Source: Labia minor
Lineage: Eukaryota > Arthropoda > Insecta > Dermaptera > Spongiphoridae
Assembly: GCA_963082975.1 (NCBI GenBank)
Contig: OY720348.1
Coordinates: forward strand, 63,513,719-63,577,718
Direction: 5' to 3'
Length of the DNA stretch: 64,000 nt
The position numbers and the translations under genes are program-made. This document shows positions 10,066 to 21,287 of this stretch, one piece after another (position 1 is the first letter of the stretch; the number at the start of each line of letters is the position of its first letter). The notes beneath the pieces were generated by a model. It was not told where the DNA came from, searched no databases, and saw nothing but the letters and a program-made list of their open reading frames with translations.

Positions 10066-10889
10066 TAAGATTTGATATGGTTAATGAAATCAACCTAAAC
10101 TGGGTAATATTTACAAGAATACTGTTGAAACCTTTAGCTGACTTTGTATTTAAAAACAATTCGATTGATCCGGATGTGGATTATTTTTCTTTTCATTTTC
10201 TTTTTTCATTTCATCTATTAGAAGAGAGTGAAAGGTAAACAAAAGCAATGTATCGAAATGGATGGCACTAGCACGAGCTCCAAGAGTTGCTCTCTATTTA
10301 TTTATAATTGCATTATTCTCTCAAAAGAAGGCATTTAAGGGAAACCTTTCGGGTTCACTGTTTGCTTTTCCTTGTTTGGAAAACAATTTTAAACAGAGAG
10401 TATATTTACAAAGTTTTCATTTTAATCGTTAACTCGGAAGAGACAAAAATGAAAATATAAACAATTGTCTCGAGAAAATGAAATCTTTCAAAAGCATTCC
10501 GTTTCAAAAATACGTTTTTCATTAAAAGCACGTTCCACTTTTTCTTGGGTGTTGTTTTTTTTTATTCTTTCTTATTTGTGCAGGAAATTTTCTGTTTTTT
10601 TTTCTTTTTTATTTTATTTTAATTTTTAAAGAAAAACATTCATATGGATTTATAAAAAAAAAAAAACAACGTAAACATTTGATTCAATGAAGGGAAAACA
10701 TAAAAATGTGTTGTGATTAATGGAGAGTTATAGATCGGTGAATGTGTGTGTGTGTGATTCAAATACAGAGTAAATAATTATTTTAAAATTCTTCAAAATT
10801 AAAATAAATTATTTTGGAATAAATGTAAAACATTTCGAAATGAAATTTAAAACAAAAGAAAATTCAAACTATGTAAAGAGAAATAAATA
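10066..10889. other. AT-rich spacer
   Basis: Moderately mixed composition at 10180-10520, then poly-T and poly-A runs. No repeat match and no supported gene. Confidence 0.45.
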
Positions 10890-10891
10890 TA

Positions 10892-11570
<679 letters not shown>

Positions 11571-11572
11571 TA

Positions 11573-11757
11573 TACCAATAATTCAATAAAATATAAATAA
11601 TCGATTACAGGAGGGATCTTTCCTGCAAATCCAGTAAAGGGGATATTTACTTTAGGGATAGGGATTGAACTCACCTGGAGGACTCATTTTCTTTACAATT
11701 TTACTTTTTTGGATTTATTTTCTTCCTAGTCTTTAAAAATATCACAAAATTGTGTGT
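11573..11757 (-). repeat. tRNA-like SINE fragment (weak)
   Basis: On the minus strand GTGAGTTCAATCCC resembles a tRNA B box, followed by AGTAAATATCCCCTTTACTGG. Parts resemble the segment of repeat W at 13160-13240. Ends are not defined. Confidence 0.3.
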
Positions 11758-13330
11758 ACAGGTGCACAATCACTGGCGTAGTTTAATATTTTGAGTAAAG
11801 AAGCCAAATCCATAAAAAATATGATTCTTGTTAATTATAGTATCGCCACTTCTTTTAGTGTTCTTTAAGTTCTTTAAGTGTTCGTTAATTTTTGGCAGTT
11901 GAATGAGGGTGGGGAGGTGATTTAGAAGAATAATAAAAATTGGCGGGATATTCAACGTTGCAATGCCATAATTAACTAATGTAAATAAATAAATAAATAA
12001 ATAAATAATAAAACAAAAGATATTTAAATAAAATGTATGATTTATTTATTTAATGATTTATATTATTATATTCTTATTATATTAAAAGCGTGTCGACATC
12101 CTCGATCTTTAACGCTACTTGCAGATTGTATTTATCTTTCAATATTTTATTCAATTGATAATAAATAAATTTATTGGAGTGAGTGTTTATTTATATTATA
12201 CTCTTTAGTTCTAATGGTTGCTTGTAAAATAACTTTTTGTTCATTTTATCAAATTTTTGATCAAGATATGTTTTTCCATTGTTATATTTAATAAAGCGTA
12301 TTTGGGTATTCCCCTTTTTACTATCTCACCAGATATAGTATTGGGGTGATGAAAATTTTCGATGTGAGATTTTGATGTTTTTTTATGTTTTGAAGGTCAC
12401 TGACTCATTTTCACTAAGGTTGAGAAAAATATCTATGTGTGTGTATGTGTATGTGTATGTATGTGTGTATGTAGACAAGATTACGCAAAAACGGTTTGAG
12501 CTAGAATCATGAAATTTGGTATACGGGAATTATTCAAAATTCGTAGTTTTCTATAAATGTAGCACTTTCGAAAGAGGGCCATTACCTACCACATTTTCAT
12601 TTTTTTTCCTCTAAAGTGACCGTAAAAATAAATGATAATTTTTCAAATGATACAAATTTTTATAAAACTGCAATATATAGTATATCAGTTTGATTGAATC
12701 GCTGAAAGTACCAGAATTAATTTTTTAACACTGCAAATCACGCGCCAACACGTGACGTGGTGCCATCAACAAAGAGCCAAACATGCGCTGTTTTAATAAA
12801 TATTATTTATTAATTTTAATTTTTAATTTATAATTAATTAAATTTAATTTAAATATAATATATGCTTTTTAATCCAACTCAAATTGCGAGATAGTCGAGT
12901 GGAGACACTTTCAGATTTTTTTTAATGTTGTCTCTCCATGTTCAATACCAGACGGAATTAAGCGCCGTTCATTAAATCATCGTATAATATTAATTATTTT
13001 TATAAAAGTATAATTATATGTATTTAAGAAGAAACTCAAAAAATTATTATATATAACTATATATATATATTGATATATTATTTAATCAAAATCGTTTAGT
13101 AATAATGATAATAAATAAATATTAATTAAATATTTTTTATTTATAATACAAGGGTAACGGGTAGATTCTTCTCTACAATCCCAGTGGAGGGGAGATCTAC
13201 TTCAGGCTTAGCACTCCTGCCCTCACGTGAGCTCATGATTTCTCCTCTTCTTTCTTTCTAGGAGAAATCATTGTTTCCTTCCATTTTTCCCTTCTCTTGT
13301 GCTCCGTTTTTCCTTTTTGTTCCATTTGGA
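11758..13330 (+). repeat. Repeat W, copy 1, split by a Helentron
   Basis: Two stretches (11758-12315 and 12945-13330) are collinear with 43308-44400. Shared landmarks are GGTGCACAAT / AGTGCACAAT near the start, AAAATTGGCGGGATATTCAA, ACTTGCAGATT, GAATTAAGCGC, CATTAAATCAT and TCCCAGTGGAGGGGAGATCT with CCCTCACGTGAGCTCATGA. In copy 1 the repeat is interrupted after TTTGGGTATT by Helentron H2 and about 40 bp of extra sequence. No coding sequence is visible. The unit exceeds 1 kb and its class is unknown. Confidence 0.7.
12320..12914 (+). mobile_element. Helentron-like (DINE-type) element H2, near full length
   Basis: Non-autonomous element of about 595 bp. In order: T-rich flank; ACTATCTCAC at the 5' end; AAAATTTTCGATG; a GTGTGTATGTGTATG microsatellite; ACGCAAAAACGGTTTGAGC, ATGAAATTTGGTATACGGG; T-run then CCTCTAAAGTGACCGT; CACGCGCCAACACGTGACG; AT-rich; GCGAGATAGT; GAGTG-GAGA-CACT hairpin; CAG; T-run. 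Subterminal inverted repeats (ACTATCTCRC / GCGAGATAGT), an internal microsatellite, a 3' hairpin and a T-T target are the features of Helentrons and DINE-1/INE-1-like derivatives. No Rep/helicase is encoded. It lies inside repeat W. Confidence 0.85.
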
Positions 13331-13345
13331 AATGTTGGTCTAATA

Positions 13346-13605
13346 TAGTGATTCTTAACCTTTTTTTTTACCGCGGCACACTTTTAACGGTTTAAAAATT
13401 TGGCGTCACACAAAGAAAAAGATAAGTGTAAAAGTTTACCATATTGAAAAACGTGGTCCCAAAAAGTTTTTACCTTTTTTTAGAACCAAATGAAAAAACA
13501 ATTTAGCAAAAAAAAGTCGGAAATGTTTAAGAGCCTCTTTACATTTGTAATAATTTGGCGGCACATTTTGATTATCTCGCGGCACAGTGGTTGAGAATCT
13601 CACTG
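13346..13605. mobile_element. hAT MITE, copy 1 (CAGTGNTTCTCAACC type)
   Basis: The left end TAGTGATTCTTAACC and the inverted right end GGTTGAGAATCTCACTG are the usual hAT CAGTGGTTCTCAACC terminus. Both are followed inward by CGCGGCAC. The flanks GTCTAATA (13338-13345 and 13606-13613) are an exact 8-bp target duplication. The interior has GGCGTCACACAAAGAAAAAG and no coding sequence. Confidence 0.88.
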
Positions 13606-13613
13606 GTCTAATA

Positions 13614-13975
13614 TATTAATATAAAATATACTTATTTTTATATAATAAATAATTCCTAAATTATTTGTATAATAATTTTTTCTTAATATCCAAGGGAATG
13701 AAATTATTCAACATAAATGAAAATCGCTTCTAGTCCATTTATTAGATTCGAGCCTTTCATTTCTGTCCCCTTGATTTTATAATTTAACTTCATGTTGGTT
13801 GTAGCCACTCACAATTATGAGAGTGGATAGAAATTTGGATAGATCTTCAAATTATCTTAACCCGCATGCAAAGGCACCCAAGTAAAATAAACATAATTAC
13901 TGAAATAGCTCAGCTAGAAATTATTAATCCTAGAAACTATATTAAATTTGTTATATATATATATATGTTACCAGC
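13614..13975. other. AT-rich spacer
   Basis: No repeat or gene recognised; partially balanced composition at 13720-13880. Confidence 0.4.
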
Positions 13976-13977
13976 AA

Positions 13978-14090
13978 AGTTTCTCATTACGCATTCTATA
14001 AAATGTCTAGTGTCTAATATTAACCGGCAATGTATGAACGACACATTTCACACATTTCCTATACATTCTATAGAATGTCAAATGAGAACC
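13978..14090. mobile_element. Small MITE with 27-bp inverted ends
   Basis: The left arm GTTTCTCATTACGCATTCTA plus TAAAATG is answered by the inverted right arm (CATTCTATAGAATG, TCAAATGAGAACC), about 24 of 27 positions. The right arm contains the palindrome CATTCTATAGAATG. The core is about 60 bp. Confidence 0.5.
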
Positions 14091-14153
14091 AGGTAGAGTA
14101 TAAAATACATCTCAGTTACGAATCAGAAATATATTTTTCGTTAAACTATATGG

Positions 14154-14435
14154 AGGTAATTCTCAACCTTTTGTTTTACCGCGGCACACTTTTAACGGTT
14201 TAAATATTTGGGGGCACACAAAGAAAAAGGTAAATATAAAAGTTATTTTACTTATTTACCATATTGAAAAAATTGAAAAAGTCGAAAATGTTTAAGAGAC
14301 TGATCGCAAAAACATTTTACCTTTTTTTACATATATATAAAGTGAATAACTGCTTATTCTTAATTTGAACTTTACATTTGTAAAATTTGGCAGCACATTT
14401 TGAAAATCTCGCGGCACAGTGGTTAAGAATCACTG
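14154..14435. mobile_element. hAT MITE, copy 2
   Basis: Same family as 13346-13605: TTCTCAACCTTTTG ... CCGCGGCACACTTTTAACGG at the left, CGCGGCACAGTGGTTAAGAA and TCACTG at the right. The flanks CTATATGG / CTCTATGG form an 8-bp duplication with one mismatch. Confidence 0.85.
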
Positions 14436-14639
14436 CTCTATGGCGTAAGAGACCACGAGTTACAATATTATATATTTTACAAATAAAATGTCAATAAATG
14501 GTTATTTTAAATCTCATTCATTTATTTATCCTGAACGAAATTTCAATAAGGGACTGACAGGTGTAGTAGTCCTTAATTAACATTGCCCGGGCATTATAAA
14601 TAAAGCCCGAAGACGAGTGTTAAATTTTCAACATTTTTT
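14436..14639. other. Spacer
   Basis: Short AT-rich interval, no feature recognised. Confidence 0.4.
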
Positions 14640-14926
14640 ACTATCTCGCCAAAGATAATATTGCGATCACGAAAATTTTCGATGTCGAGATTTTAATGTT
14701 TTTATACGTTTTGAAGGTTCCTGAGTCATTTTCACTAACGTTGAGAAAAGTGTCTCTATCTCTCTCTGTGTGTGTGTATGTATGTAGACAAGATTACGCA
14801 AAAACGATTTGAACTAGAGTCATAAAATTTGGTATACGCGAATTATTCAAAATTCGTAGTTTTCTAACACTTTTGAGAAATGTAGCTCGTTCGGAAGAGG
14901 ACCATTACATACCACATTTTCATTTT
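14640..14926 (+). mobile_element. Helentron-like element H3, 3'-truncated
   Basis: Starts with ACTATCTCGCC after a T-run, has AAAATTTTCGATGTCGAG, a GTGTGTGTATG run, ACGATTTGAACTAGAGTCAT and GTAGCTCGTTCGGAAG. It stops at the poly-T position in mid-element. The 3' hairpin half is absent. Confidence 0.8.
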
Positions 14927-15556
14927 TTCATCAATATTTTTTCGGACATTATTTTTTAGAATAATATTTGTATTTTTGAGAAATGCACACAATTGACATA
15001 ATAACCTCATCAAAACTTTTTTTCATAATTTGTCTAAATAGCATTTGTCATTCGATGGAATGCTTATACAACAATCCCTAGAAAATTTATTAAAATTTTT
15101 CCTGTTTCATACCCTGTCTAAAAACGACAGGCATTATATACAATGTCTAGACATTCTCTAGTATGCCGGCGTTTCATACTTTGCCGTTCTTAACACTTAG
15201 TTCAACAAATAAATAAATAATTTATGGTATTTTGTACCTAGTATATTTTAAATTTATAATTAATAATTATATTATATCGCAATATAATTATTGTATAATT
15301 AATTATTAATTATATATATAATAACTATAATATAATTAATTTATAATTAAATTATAAAATTAATTACATTAATTTCAATAGGGATATTCAATTCTGACAA
15401 AACTGTCTAATATGAATAAAGGTATTATAAAATGAAATTAAAGACTTTGTTTATATGTTTATAATGTAATATGAAAATTAGAATACTTTTTTAATAATCA
15501 TTAAAGTTGGTTGAACTTGGTTTAGGGGTCTAATACTATTAATAAAACAAAAAAGG
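14927..15556. other. AT-rich DNA
   Basis: Contains ACATTCTCTAGTATGCCGGC near 15145, faintly related to the small MITE at 13978, then nearly pure A/T at 15210-15400. No gene. Confidence 0.4.
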
Positions 15557-16024
15557 TAATTATTCAGGTAAACCCATTGTCGATAATTTTTTACCAGTGG
15601 GTTCCTTCCAAATAAACTTTTCTTATGAAATTTTTCCCGGCACCTTGTAGATTTCGAGATAAAAATTATTAAAATTTGCATATAAATCCATTGATATTCT
15701 ATTTAGCTAGCATGTTTTATCCGTTTGGCTACCAGATGGCGCACTAATTTTCGGTTTGTATAAGTTCCGTTTGGATTTATGAAAATTAAACCTAACTTAT
15801 AAAAACCGAAAATTAGTGAATAAGTGAATAATTAATGAATTAGTCAATAAAACATTACTTAATGGTACATTTCGAACTTCATAACTAATCTGTCAAACTT
15901 AAAAACTTAACTTTATTTTAATAATTTTTATCTCGGGCAAAATTTCATAAGTAAAGTTTATTTGGAATTGCAAACCCACTGGTAAAGTATTATCCAAATC
16001 CACGAAAATGAGATTACCTGAATA
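15557..16024. mobile_element. Long foldback element
   Basis: The left half (TTATTCAGGTAA, TTTTTTACCAGTGGGTT, CCAAATAAAC, TCTTATGAAATTTTTCCC, GAGATAAAAATTATTAAAAT) returns inverted at 15910-16024, over about 115 bp per arm. The centre is itself inverted: ACTAATTTTCGGTTT near 15745 against AAACCGAAAATTAGT near 15815. Almost the whole 470 bp can fold into one imperfect hairpin. No coding sequence; the minus frame 15478-15681 is a shadow. Confidence 0.7.
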
Positions 16025-16080
16025 AATACAAAAAAAAAAAAAAAATAAAATAAATTTAAATTAAAACAATTAATAAAATA

Positions 16081-16580
16081 TCTATATAAATATTTAAAAG
16101 ACAGTTCTATCACATACTTCTCCTAAACGACTTATGCGATTTGGGCCATTCCAATGCCATTTGACAGCCCTCGGGCTAATCTATTAATAGTGTGAAATTT
16201 ATTCGAAAACAATAAACACTTTTTGAGAAAAGTGAAAAAAGAATTTTATTCTTACTTTTTATTATGTTTGACGTCATTTGTGACGTCACATCCAGTGCCT
16301 CTTAAATCTTATAATATTTTTCAATCTATTGCGTTTCAATTTCTTTGCGTGTGAGGGCTCTCACACTGGTCCGCATATATATAATTAATTTACTGATTAA
16401 ATTAAAATATATTTTAAATATGAACACAAAAACAAATGAATTTTTTATGTAATATACTGATTGAAACAAAATGGATGAAAACCTTTTACTACTTTCAACA
16501 AAATACTATGTACTCGTGGGTACAGGGGGCGGAGCCTCCGTCAAGATGTGAAGAGCGCCGAAAGCGCTCTAAGCTGCTAG
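16081..16580 (+). mobile_element. Non-autonomous Helitron with clear termini
   Basis: The 5' end is A, then TCTATATAAATATTTAAAAG. The 3' end is the hairpin GAGCGC-CGAAA-GCGCTC (16553-16569), then TAAGCTG, CTAG, then T. TC start, a hairpin about 11 nt before CTAG, and insertion between A and T are exact Helitron hallmarks. The element is 500 bp and encodes nothing. The last 200 bp match 32155-32353. It also contains a GACGTCATTTGTGACGTCAC palindrome near 16270. Confidence 0.85.
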
Positions 16581-17229
16581 TTCATTTTAAATTAAATAAA
16601 AATATATGAAACTTAATATGAGCATTGATCAAATCTATTTTCTAATTATTTATTATATATTTATCTATCAATAAAAATCATTTTTATTTTTTAAAATTTA
16701 ATATTATTATTTTTTAAAACATAAAAAGAGATTAGGTGATTTGAAGATATAATTTATCCTAAGGGAATATGTTTTTTTTTCTATTATTCTTTTCAATTGG
16801 TTTGAATGTTGGTACACTCCCGGTGTTTGGTTAACACTGGCTTTGTGTGGTTTCCCTTCCTTAACTTGAGTTCAAATCTAAGGTCTTAATCCAGTAGTCG
16901 GTATCGTTTACCCTCAAAGAGGTTATCCTGGTATTTTACTTTGCATCGGAAGGTGACAGGGAAACTAAGAGAGTTTAACAAGTTAAAACAGAGTAGCGGG
17001 AGAAATTTATACTGATAGGATGAGGGCGCAACGGTGCATAAATTAGGAGAGATCTTACTTATTTTTGAAATCTATGGTACTTTGGTTGGTCCCTTATTGT
17101 GGTTTAATTCAACTGAAAAATTGATATGAAATGCATTGAACGGATGAATTGAAAAATTTGTAATAAATAATAAATAGTATGTTACAATCCCTGTAAAATA
17201 ATAAAATAAAATCAATAATATATACAATA
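16581..17229. other. AT-rich DNA with a weak tRNA-like patch
   Basis: Around 16800-16990 composition is more balanced, and TTGAGTTCAAATCTAAG resembles a B box, so a decayed SINE is possible. The rest is A/T-rich. No open frame of note. Confidence 0.35.
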
Positions 17230-17683
17230 GATCTGTTCGAAGAAAAGGTGAATTTTGAATTTTCGCGGGCTGAATACATTCGATTATCGATTTTCTTTTG
17301 TTTTGTTTTTTTGTTATTATTATATGTTTCTCATATGTTTACATTATCAGCCATTTTGGATTAGTAGTTTGCTCCAACGCACTTAAAATGTTGACTGTGG
17401 CATTCGGCGAGTCTACTTTGAAAAAAATATTTATAAGTGGTACAAACGCTTTAAAAAAGCTCGCCGAATTCGATCAAATGTGAAGGTTTTGTTCAGTTTT
17501 TTTCGATTACAATGGCGTGGTGGATCATGAGTTCTTGCCAACACACTCTTAATAAGGAATACTACAAGGAAGTTATGCTTCATTTTCGTAGAAATTACTT
17601 TGAAGATGACAAAATGGATATTAAGAAATAAATAAATACTTTTCGAAATAATTAAAAATTCACCTTTTCTTTTGAACAAATCT
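17230..17683 (+). mobile_element. mariner relic with inverted ends
   Basis: Both ends carry GTTCRAA(A)GAAAAGGTGAATTTT in inverted orientation, next to TA (17228-17229 and 17684-17685). The interior is a shortened, frameshifted transposase: NALKMLTVAFGESTL (N-terminal HTH), then AEFDQM-NVKVL, FFDYNGVVDHEFLP (region of the second catalytic D) and NKEYYKEVMLHFRR. Most of the protein is deleted. This lineage differs from the 10892 element in both ends and residues. Confidence 0.8.
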
Positions 17684-17739
17684 TATATTTATTTCTTATC
17701 TTATTATGCTAGCTAAAATTGTATATATATGTAAATGGG

Positions 17740-18150
17740 TTCTCAAAAACCGCTCTAATGATTTTTTTGAAATTTACACCAGAGATAGTATTTATAAAGA
17801 AAAATTGAGTTTTATTGATCACATCTCTGGAAAAATTAATCTTCATTAGTTTTTTATTTAATTTAAATGTATATATTTGACGTCACAGCCACCGCCTGTG
17901 AGATATATATCTATTCTTGACCAACTGGTGGCTTGGTGAACCAGGTATTATTATTGAGGACCCCAGATTGATGCAATGATACAACATTTAATAATTGTGA
18001 TAAATAATTAAAGAATTGTATATCAATATTTTTTTAAAGAGTCGAGCGAGAGCTCGGTGTTCCAGGTATTAATATTACCAGCCAAAACCAATAATAATGA
18101 ATCATTTTTTTTTAACTTAATTACCGAGCCGAGCTGGTCCCGGTAATATA
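17740..18150 (+). repeat. Repeat family Y, copy 3
   Basis: Contains TTTTTTTGAAATTTACACCA and TTTGACGTCACAGCC, and two versions of the terminal box: CTTGGTGAACCAGGTATTAT near 17935 and GAGCTCGGTGTTCCAGG near 18055. It runs on to CCAGCCAAAACC and a further GC-rich box near 18125. The duplicated end suggests two fused copies. Confidence 0.55.
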
Positions 18151-18184
18151 CATATATAAGTATAGGTGAATATTTATTAGTTTA

Positions 18185-18425
18185 AGTTTCTTCTTGAAAA
18201 TTTTTATTATTATGCTAAGTTATTTCCGAATTATATTCACGTTTAATTGTGAGATTTGAGTACCAACGTTTCGGCGCTCATTTTCGTGTCATTTTCAAGA
18301 GAATATTTTAAGAATAAATTTTTGGGTTCTCGGACTTAAACGGAGTTACCGAGTGTCATAAAGGGATTTTTAGGTTTATGGGGCGGATGAATTTTTCCTT
18401 ACGTGAGACTCCGAAATAGTCTGTA
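18185..18425 (-). repeat. Repeat P, copy 2
   Basis: Matches 5371-5545: TCACGTTTAATTGTGAGATT, CGTTTCGG, CATTTTCGTGTCATTTTCAA, AGGGATTTTTAGGTTTATGG and GGATGAATTT. No coding capacity. Confidence 0.5.
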
Positions 18426-19351
18426 CGTTGGCACAATCAACATCGCATTGAACTGAGTTCCAATAGGAGATTATTTATTTACAATGATACATATTATCAT
18501 TATATTATATTATGCTATTACATTGTCCATGTAGTTGATAAATCATATAAATAAGTATCGACTTTTCATAAATAAATATTTTTTTCCCTTCATTCCTTCC
18601 TCCCGCCCTCTAATACCTATAATACTGCTATTAAATAAAATGCTACATACACATTTTCAGGTCTACAAAAAAATAAAAAAAAAAATAAAATTAAAAAAAA
18701 AAAAATACCTAATTAATTTTTTTTATCTTTTTTATTTAAAACAAATTTTAAGTTAAAAAAAAAAAATAACTTTTCGAGTTTATATTTGAAACACAGGTCT
18801 CTGGAATAAAGTCTGACTAAGAAGCCAAGCAATTAACCTGAGTGGGGAGAAAAAAAAAATTAAATTAAAAGTCTACATTAGAAATTTATATAAAAAAGTT
18901 TAATTAATTTTTCAATGAAAATTCACTTCCTCTTTACCCTTTTTATAAGCAAAGTATATGTACATATCGTATACAATATTATATATAATAGAGAGAGAGA
19001 GAGGGAAAAAAAATGTGAAAAGAACTATGCAAATAATTTTCTCTTTGAATAAATAAATAGTAGATCTCTTTAGGGATTTTCCCTTTGCAATATATAGTCT
19101 AAATCTAGATTACTAGTGCCACTTAAACTCCATTAGAATTTGCACTATTTTTAAAGCGCGAAACTCTCCATTGAGATGAAGCGGATTTTGATTTTAATTC
19201 GTTTAACGAGAAAGTAAAAGACCCTCTACTTCGTTTGTCACCCACCACACTCATCTCCTATCCTTCCATATACTCCAAATGGAAGCAATCTTTATCATAA
19301 GAAATCAAATAATAAAAAAAAATAAAATACAATTCGACTATTCAAAATAAG
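18426..19351. other. AT-rich DNA with poly-A runs
   Basis: Long A runs at 18660-18770, a (GA)n run near 18990, and mixed sequence at 19100-19290. No repeat match or gene. Confidence 0.45.
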
Positions 19352-20504
19352 CTGGAGTGTCTCCACTCGACTATCTCGCAATTTAAATTGGATTAAATAA
19401 CATAATATATTATATTTAAATTAAATTTAATTTATTAAAATTAATAAATATTATTGATTAAACTCGCGCATGTTTAACTTTGTTGATGACACCACGTCAC
19501 GTGCTGGCGCGTGATTGGCAGTCAACGTGTTAAAAAATTAATTCAGGTAGTTTCAGAGATTAAATTAAGCTGAAATTCAATATATAGCGGTTTTATACAA
19601 TCTTTAATCATATGAAAAATTATCAAACATATATCTTTTTTTTTTACGGTCACTTTAGAGGAAAAAAAAAACTGGAGTGTCTCCACTCGACAATCTCGCA
19701 ATTTAAATTGGATTAAATAACATAATATATTATATTTAAATTAAATTTAATTTATTAAAATTAATAAATATTATTGATTAAACTCGCGCATGTTTAACTT
19801 TGTTGATGACACCACGTCACGTGCTGGCGCGTGATTGGCAGTCAACGTGTTAAAAAATTAATTCAGGTAGTTTCAGAGATTAAATTAAGCTGAAATTCAA
19901 TATATAGCGGTTTTATACAATCTTTAATCATATGAAAAATTATCAAACATATATCTTTTTTTTTTACGGTCACTTTAGAGGAAAAAAAAAACTGGAGTGT
20001 CTCCACTCGACAATCTCGCAAATTTGAATTCGATTAAATAACATATATTAATTTAAATTAAATTAAATTAATTAAATTATAAATTAAAATTAATAAATAA
20101 TATTTATGACTCTTTGTTGATGGCACCACGTCACGTGTTGGCGCATGAGATTTGCAGTGTTAAAGAATTAATTCTGGTACTTTCAGCGATTCAATCAAGC
20201 TGAAATTCTATATATAGCAGTTTTATACAATTATTAATGATTTGAAAAATTATCAAACATATATCTTTATTTTTATGGTCACTTTAGAGGAAAAAAAATC
20301 AAAAGTTGATAGAAAGCTAAGAATTTTGAATAATAGCTCAAACCGTTTTTGCGTAATCTTGGTTACACACATACACACACACACATACATACACACACAG
20401 ACATTTTTCTCAACCTTAGTGAAAATGATTCAGGAATCTTCAAAACGTATAAAAACATCAAAATCTCAACATCGAAAATTTTCGTGATCGCAATACTATC
20501 TCTA
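19352..20504 (-). mobile_element. Helentron tandem array H4 (three 3' halves, one 5' half)
   Basis: On the minus strand, one nearly complete element (20504 down to 19992) is followed head-to-tail by two extra copies of its 3' half only. The 3' terminus (CTGGAGTGTCTCCACTCGA in plus orientation) occurs at 19352, 19672 and 19992, exactly 320 bp apart. The two extra units are almost identical to each other (one clear difference, CTATCTCGC / CAATCTCGC) and more diverged from the full copy. Each extra unit begins at the internal poly-T run (T(n)CCTCTAAAGTGACCG). The full copy has the TGTGTG microsatellite and lacks only about 15 bp of 5' end. Confidence 0.88.
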
Positions 20505-21287
20505 AAAATGGATCATTTCAAATATTATACATATATCTTATAATGTGTATTATTATTATTATAAAAAGAAAATTGTATGAAAGGTAGGAGAAGGTGGTAG
20601 TGAATATTGAAAATTTAAAGTAGAATTTCAACAACCTCTCCAAACTGTATGGTGTATGAAACGTGGGAGATGAGAATTTAGGGCACATTTCCTAACAAAT
20701 ATTGGAATAGCGTGTGACGATTTTAATTTTCACGATTTCAAATACGTCTGATCCTTGTTTTGGTGTGTAAATAACCTTCATTTGGCATTTAAAGGGTTGT
20801 CTTGGCACTCTCCTTGAAAATTCAATTTAATCAATAAAATATATTGTTATCAAAAAAGCCATTTATTTATTATTTAATTTTATTTTATTTTAGACAGGCC
20901 CGTCTCGCTATTTATCTTACTACGTGTTGAAGCTTCGCTCGTTGAAATCGTTATATATAATACGGAGACAGTTGAATTTCCTTTAAAAATGAACTACATT
21001 TGTTTAAACCACCCCCCTACTTTTTATTCTCACACTAGAGATACCCCTCGTTTCACGGGTAGAAGAGTGCGGGTGTTTTTAATACACAAATGAAGATGAA
21101 CCATATGGATCTTCCACCAAAAAAAAAAACAACACAAAGATTTTTGTTCCTTTCCCGTTTAATGTTTTTTTTTTTTATTTTATTCGCCAATTCATTAGTG
21201 AAATTGTTGTCGGTTAAAGGAGAATAAGAATCAAGGGGAGGGGTGGGGAGTGGAATTTAAAACCTGATCGCTAAATATACTTTAAAT
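20505..21287. other. Mixed-composition spacer
   Basis: Includes moderately complex sequence (20570-20830 and 20880-21090) without a match elsewhere in the window and without a supported reading frame. Confidence 0.4.

Noticed and set aside
16262-16290. GACGTCATTTGTGACGTCAC as a CREB-type enhancer.
   Set aside because: It lies inside a Helitron and similar GACGTCA strings occur in family Y repeats, so a host regulatory role is not supported.
16800-17000. Possible additional SINE with GAGTTCAAATCT.
   Set aside because: Only a weak B box; no second copy in the window and no tail or duplication. Mentioned only as a weak patch.
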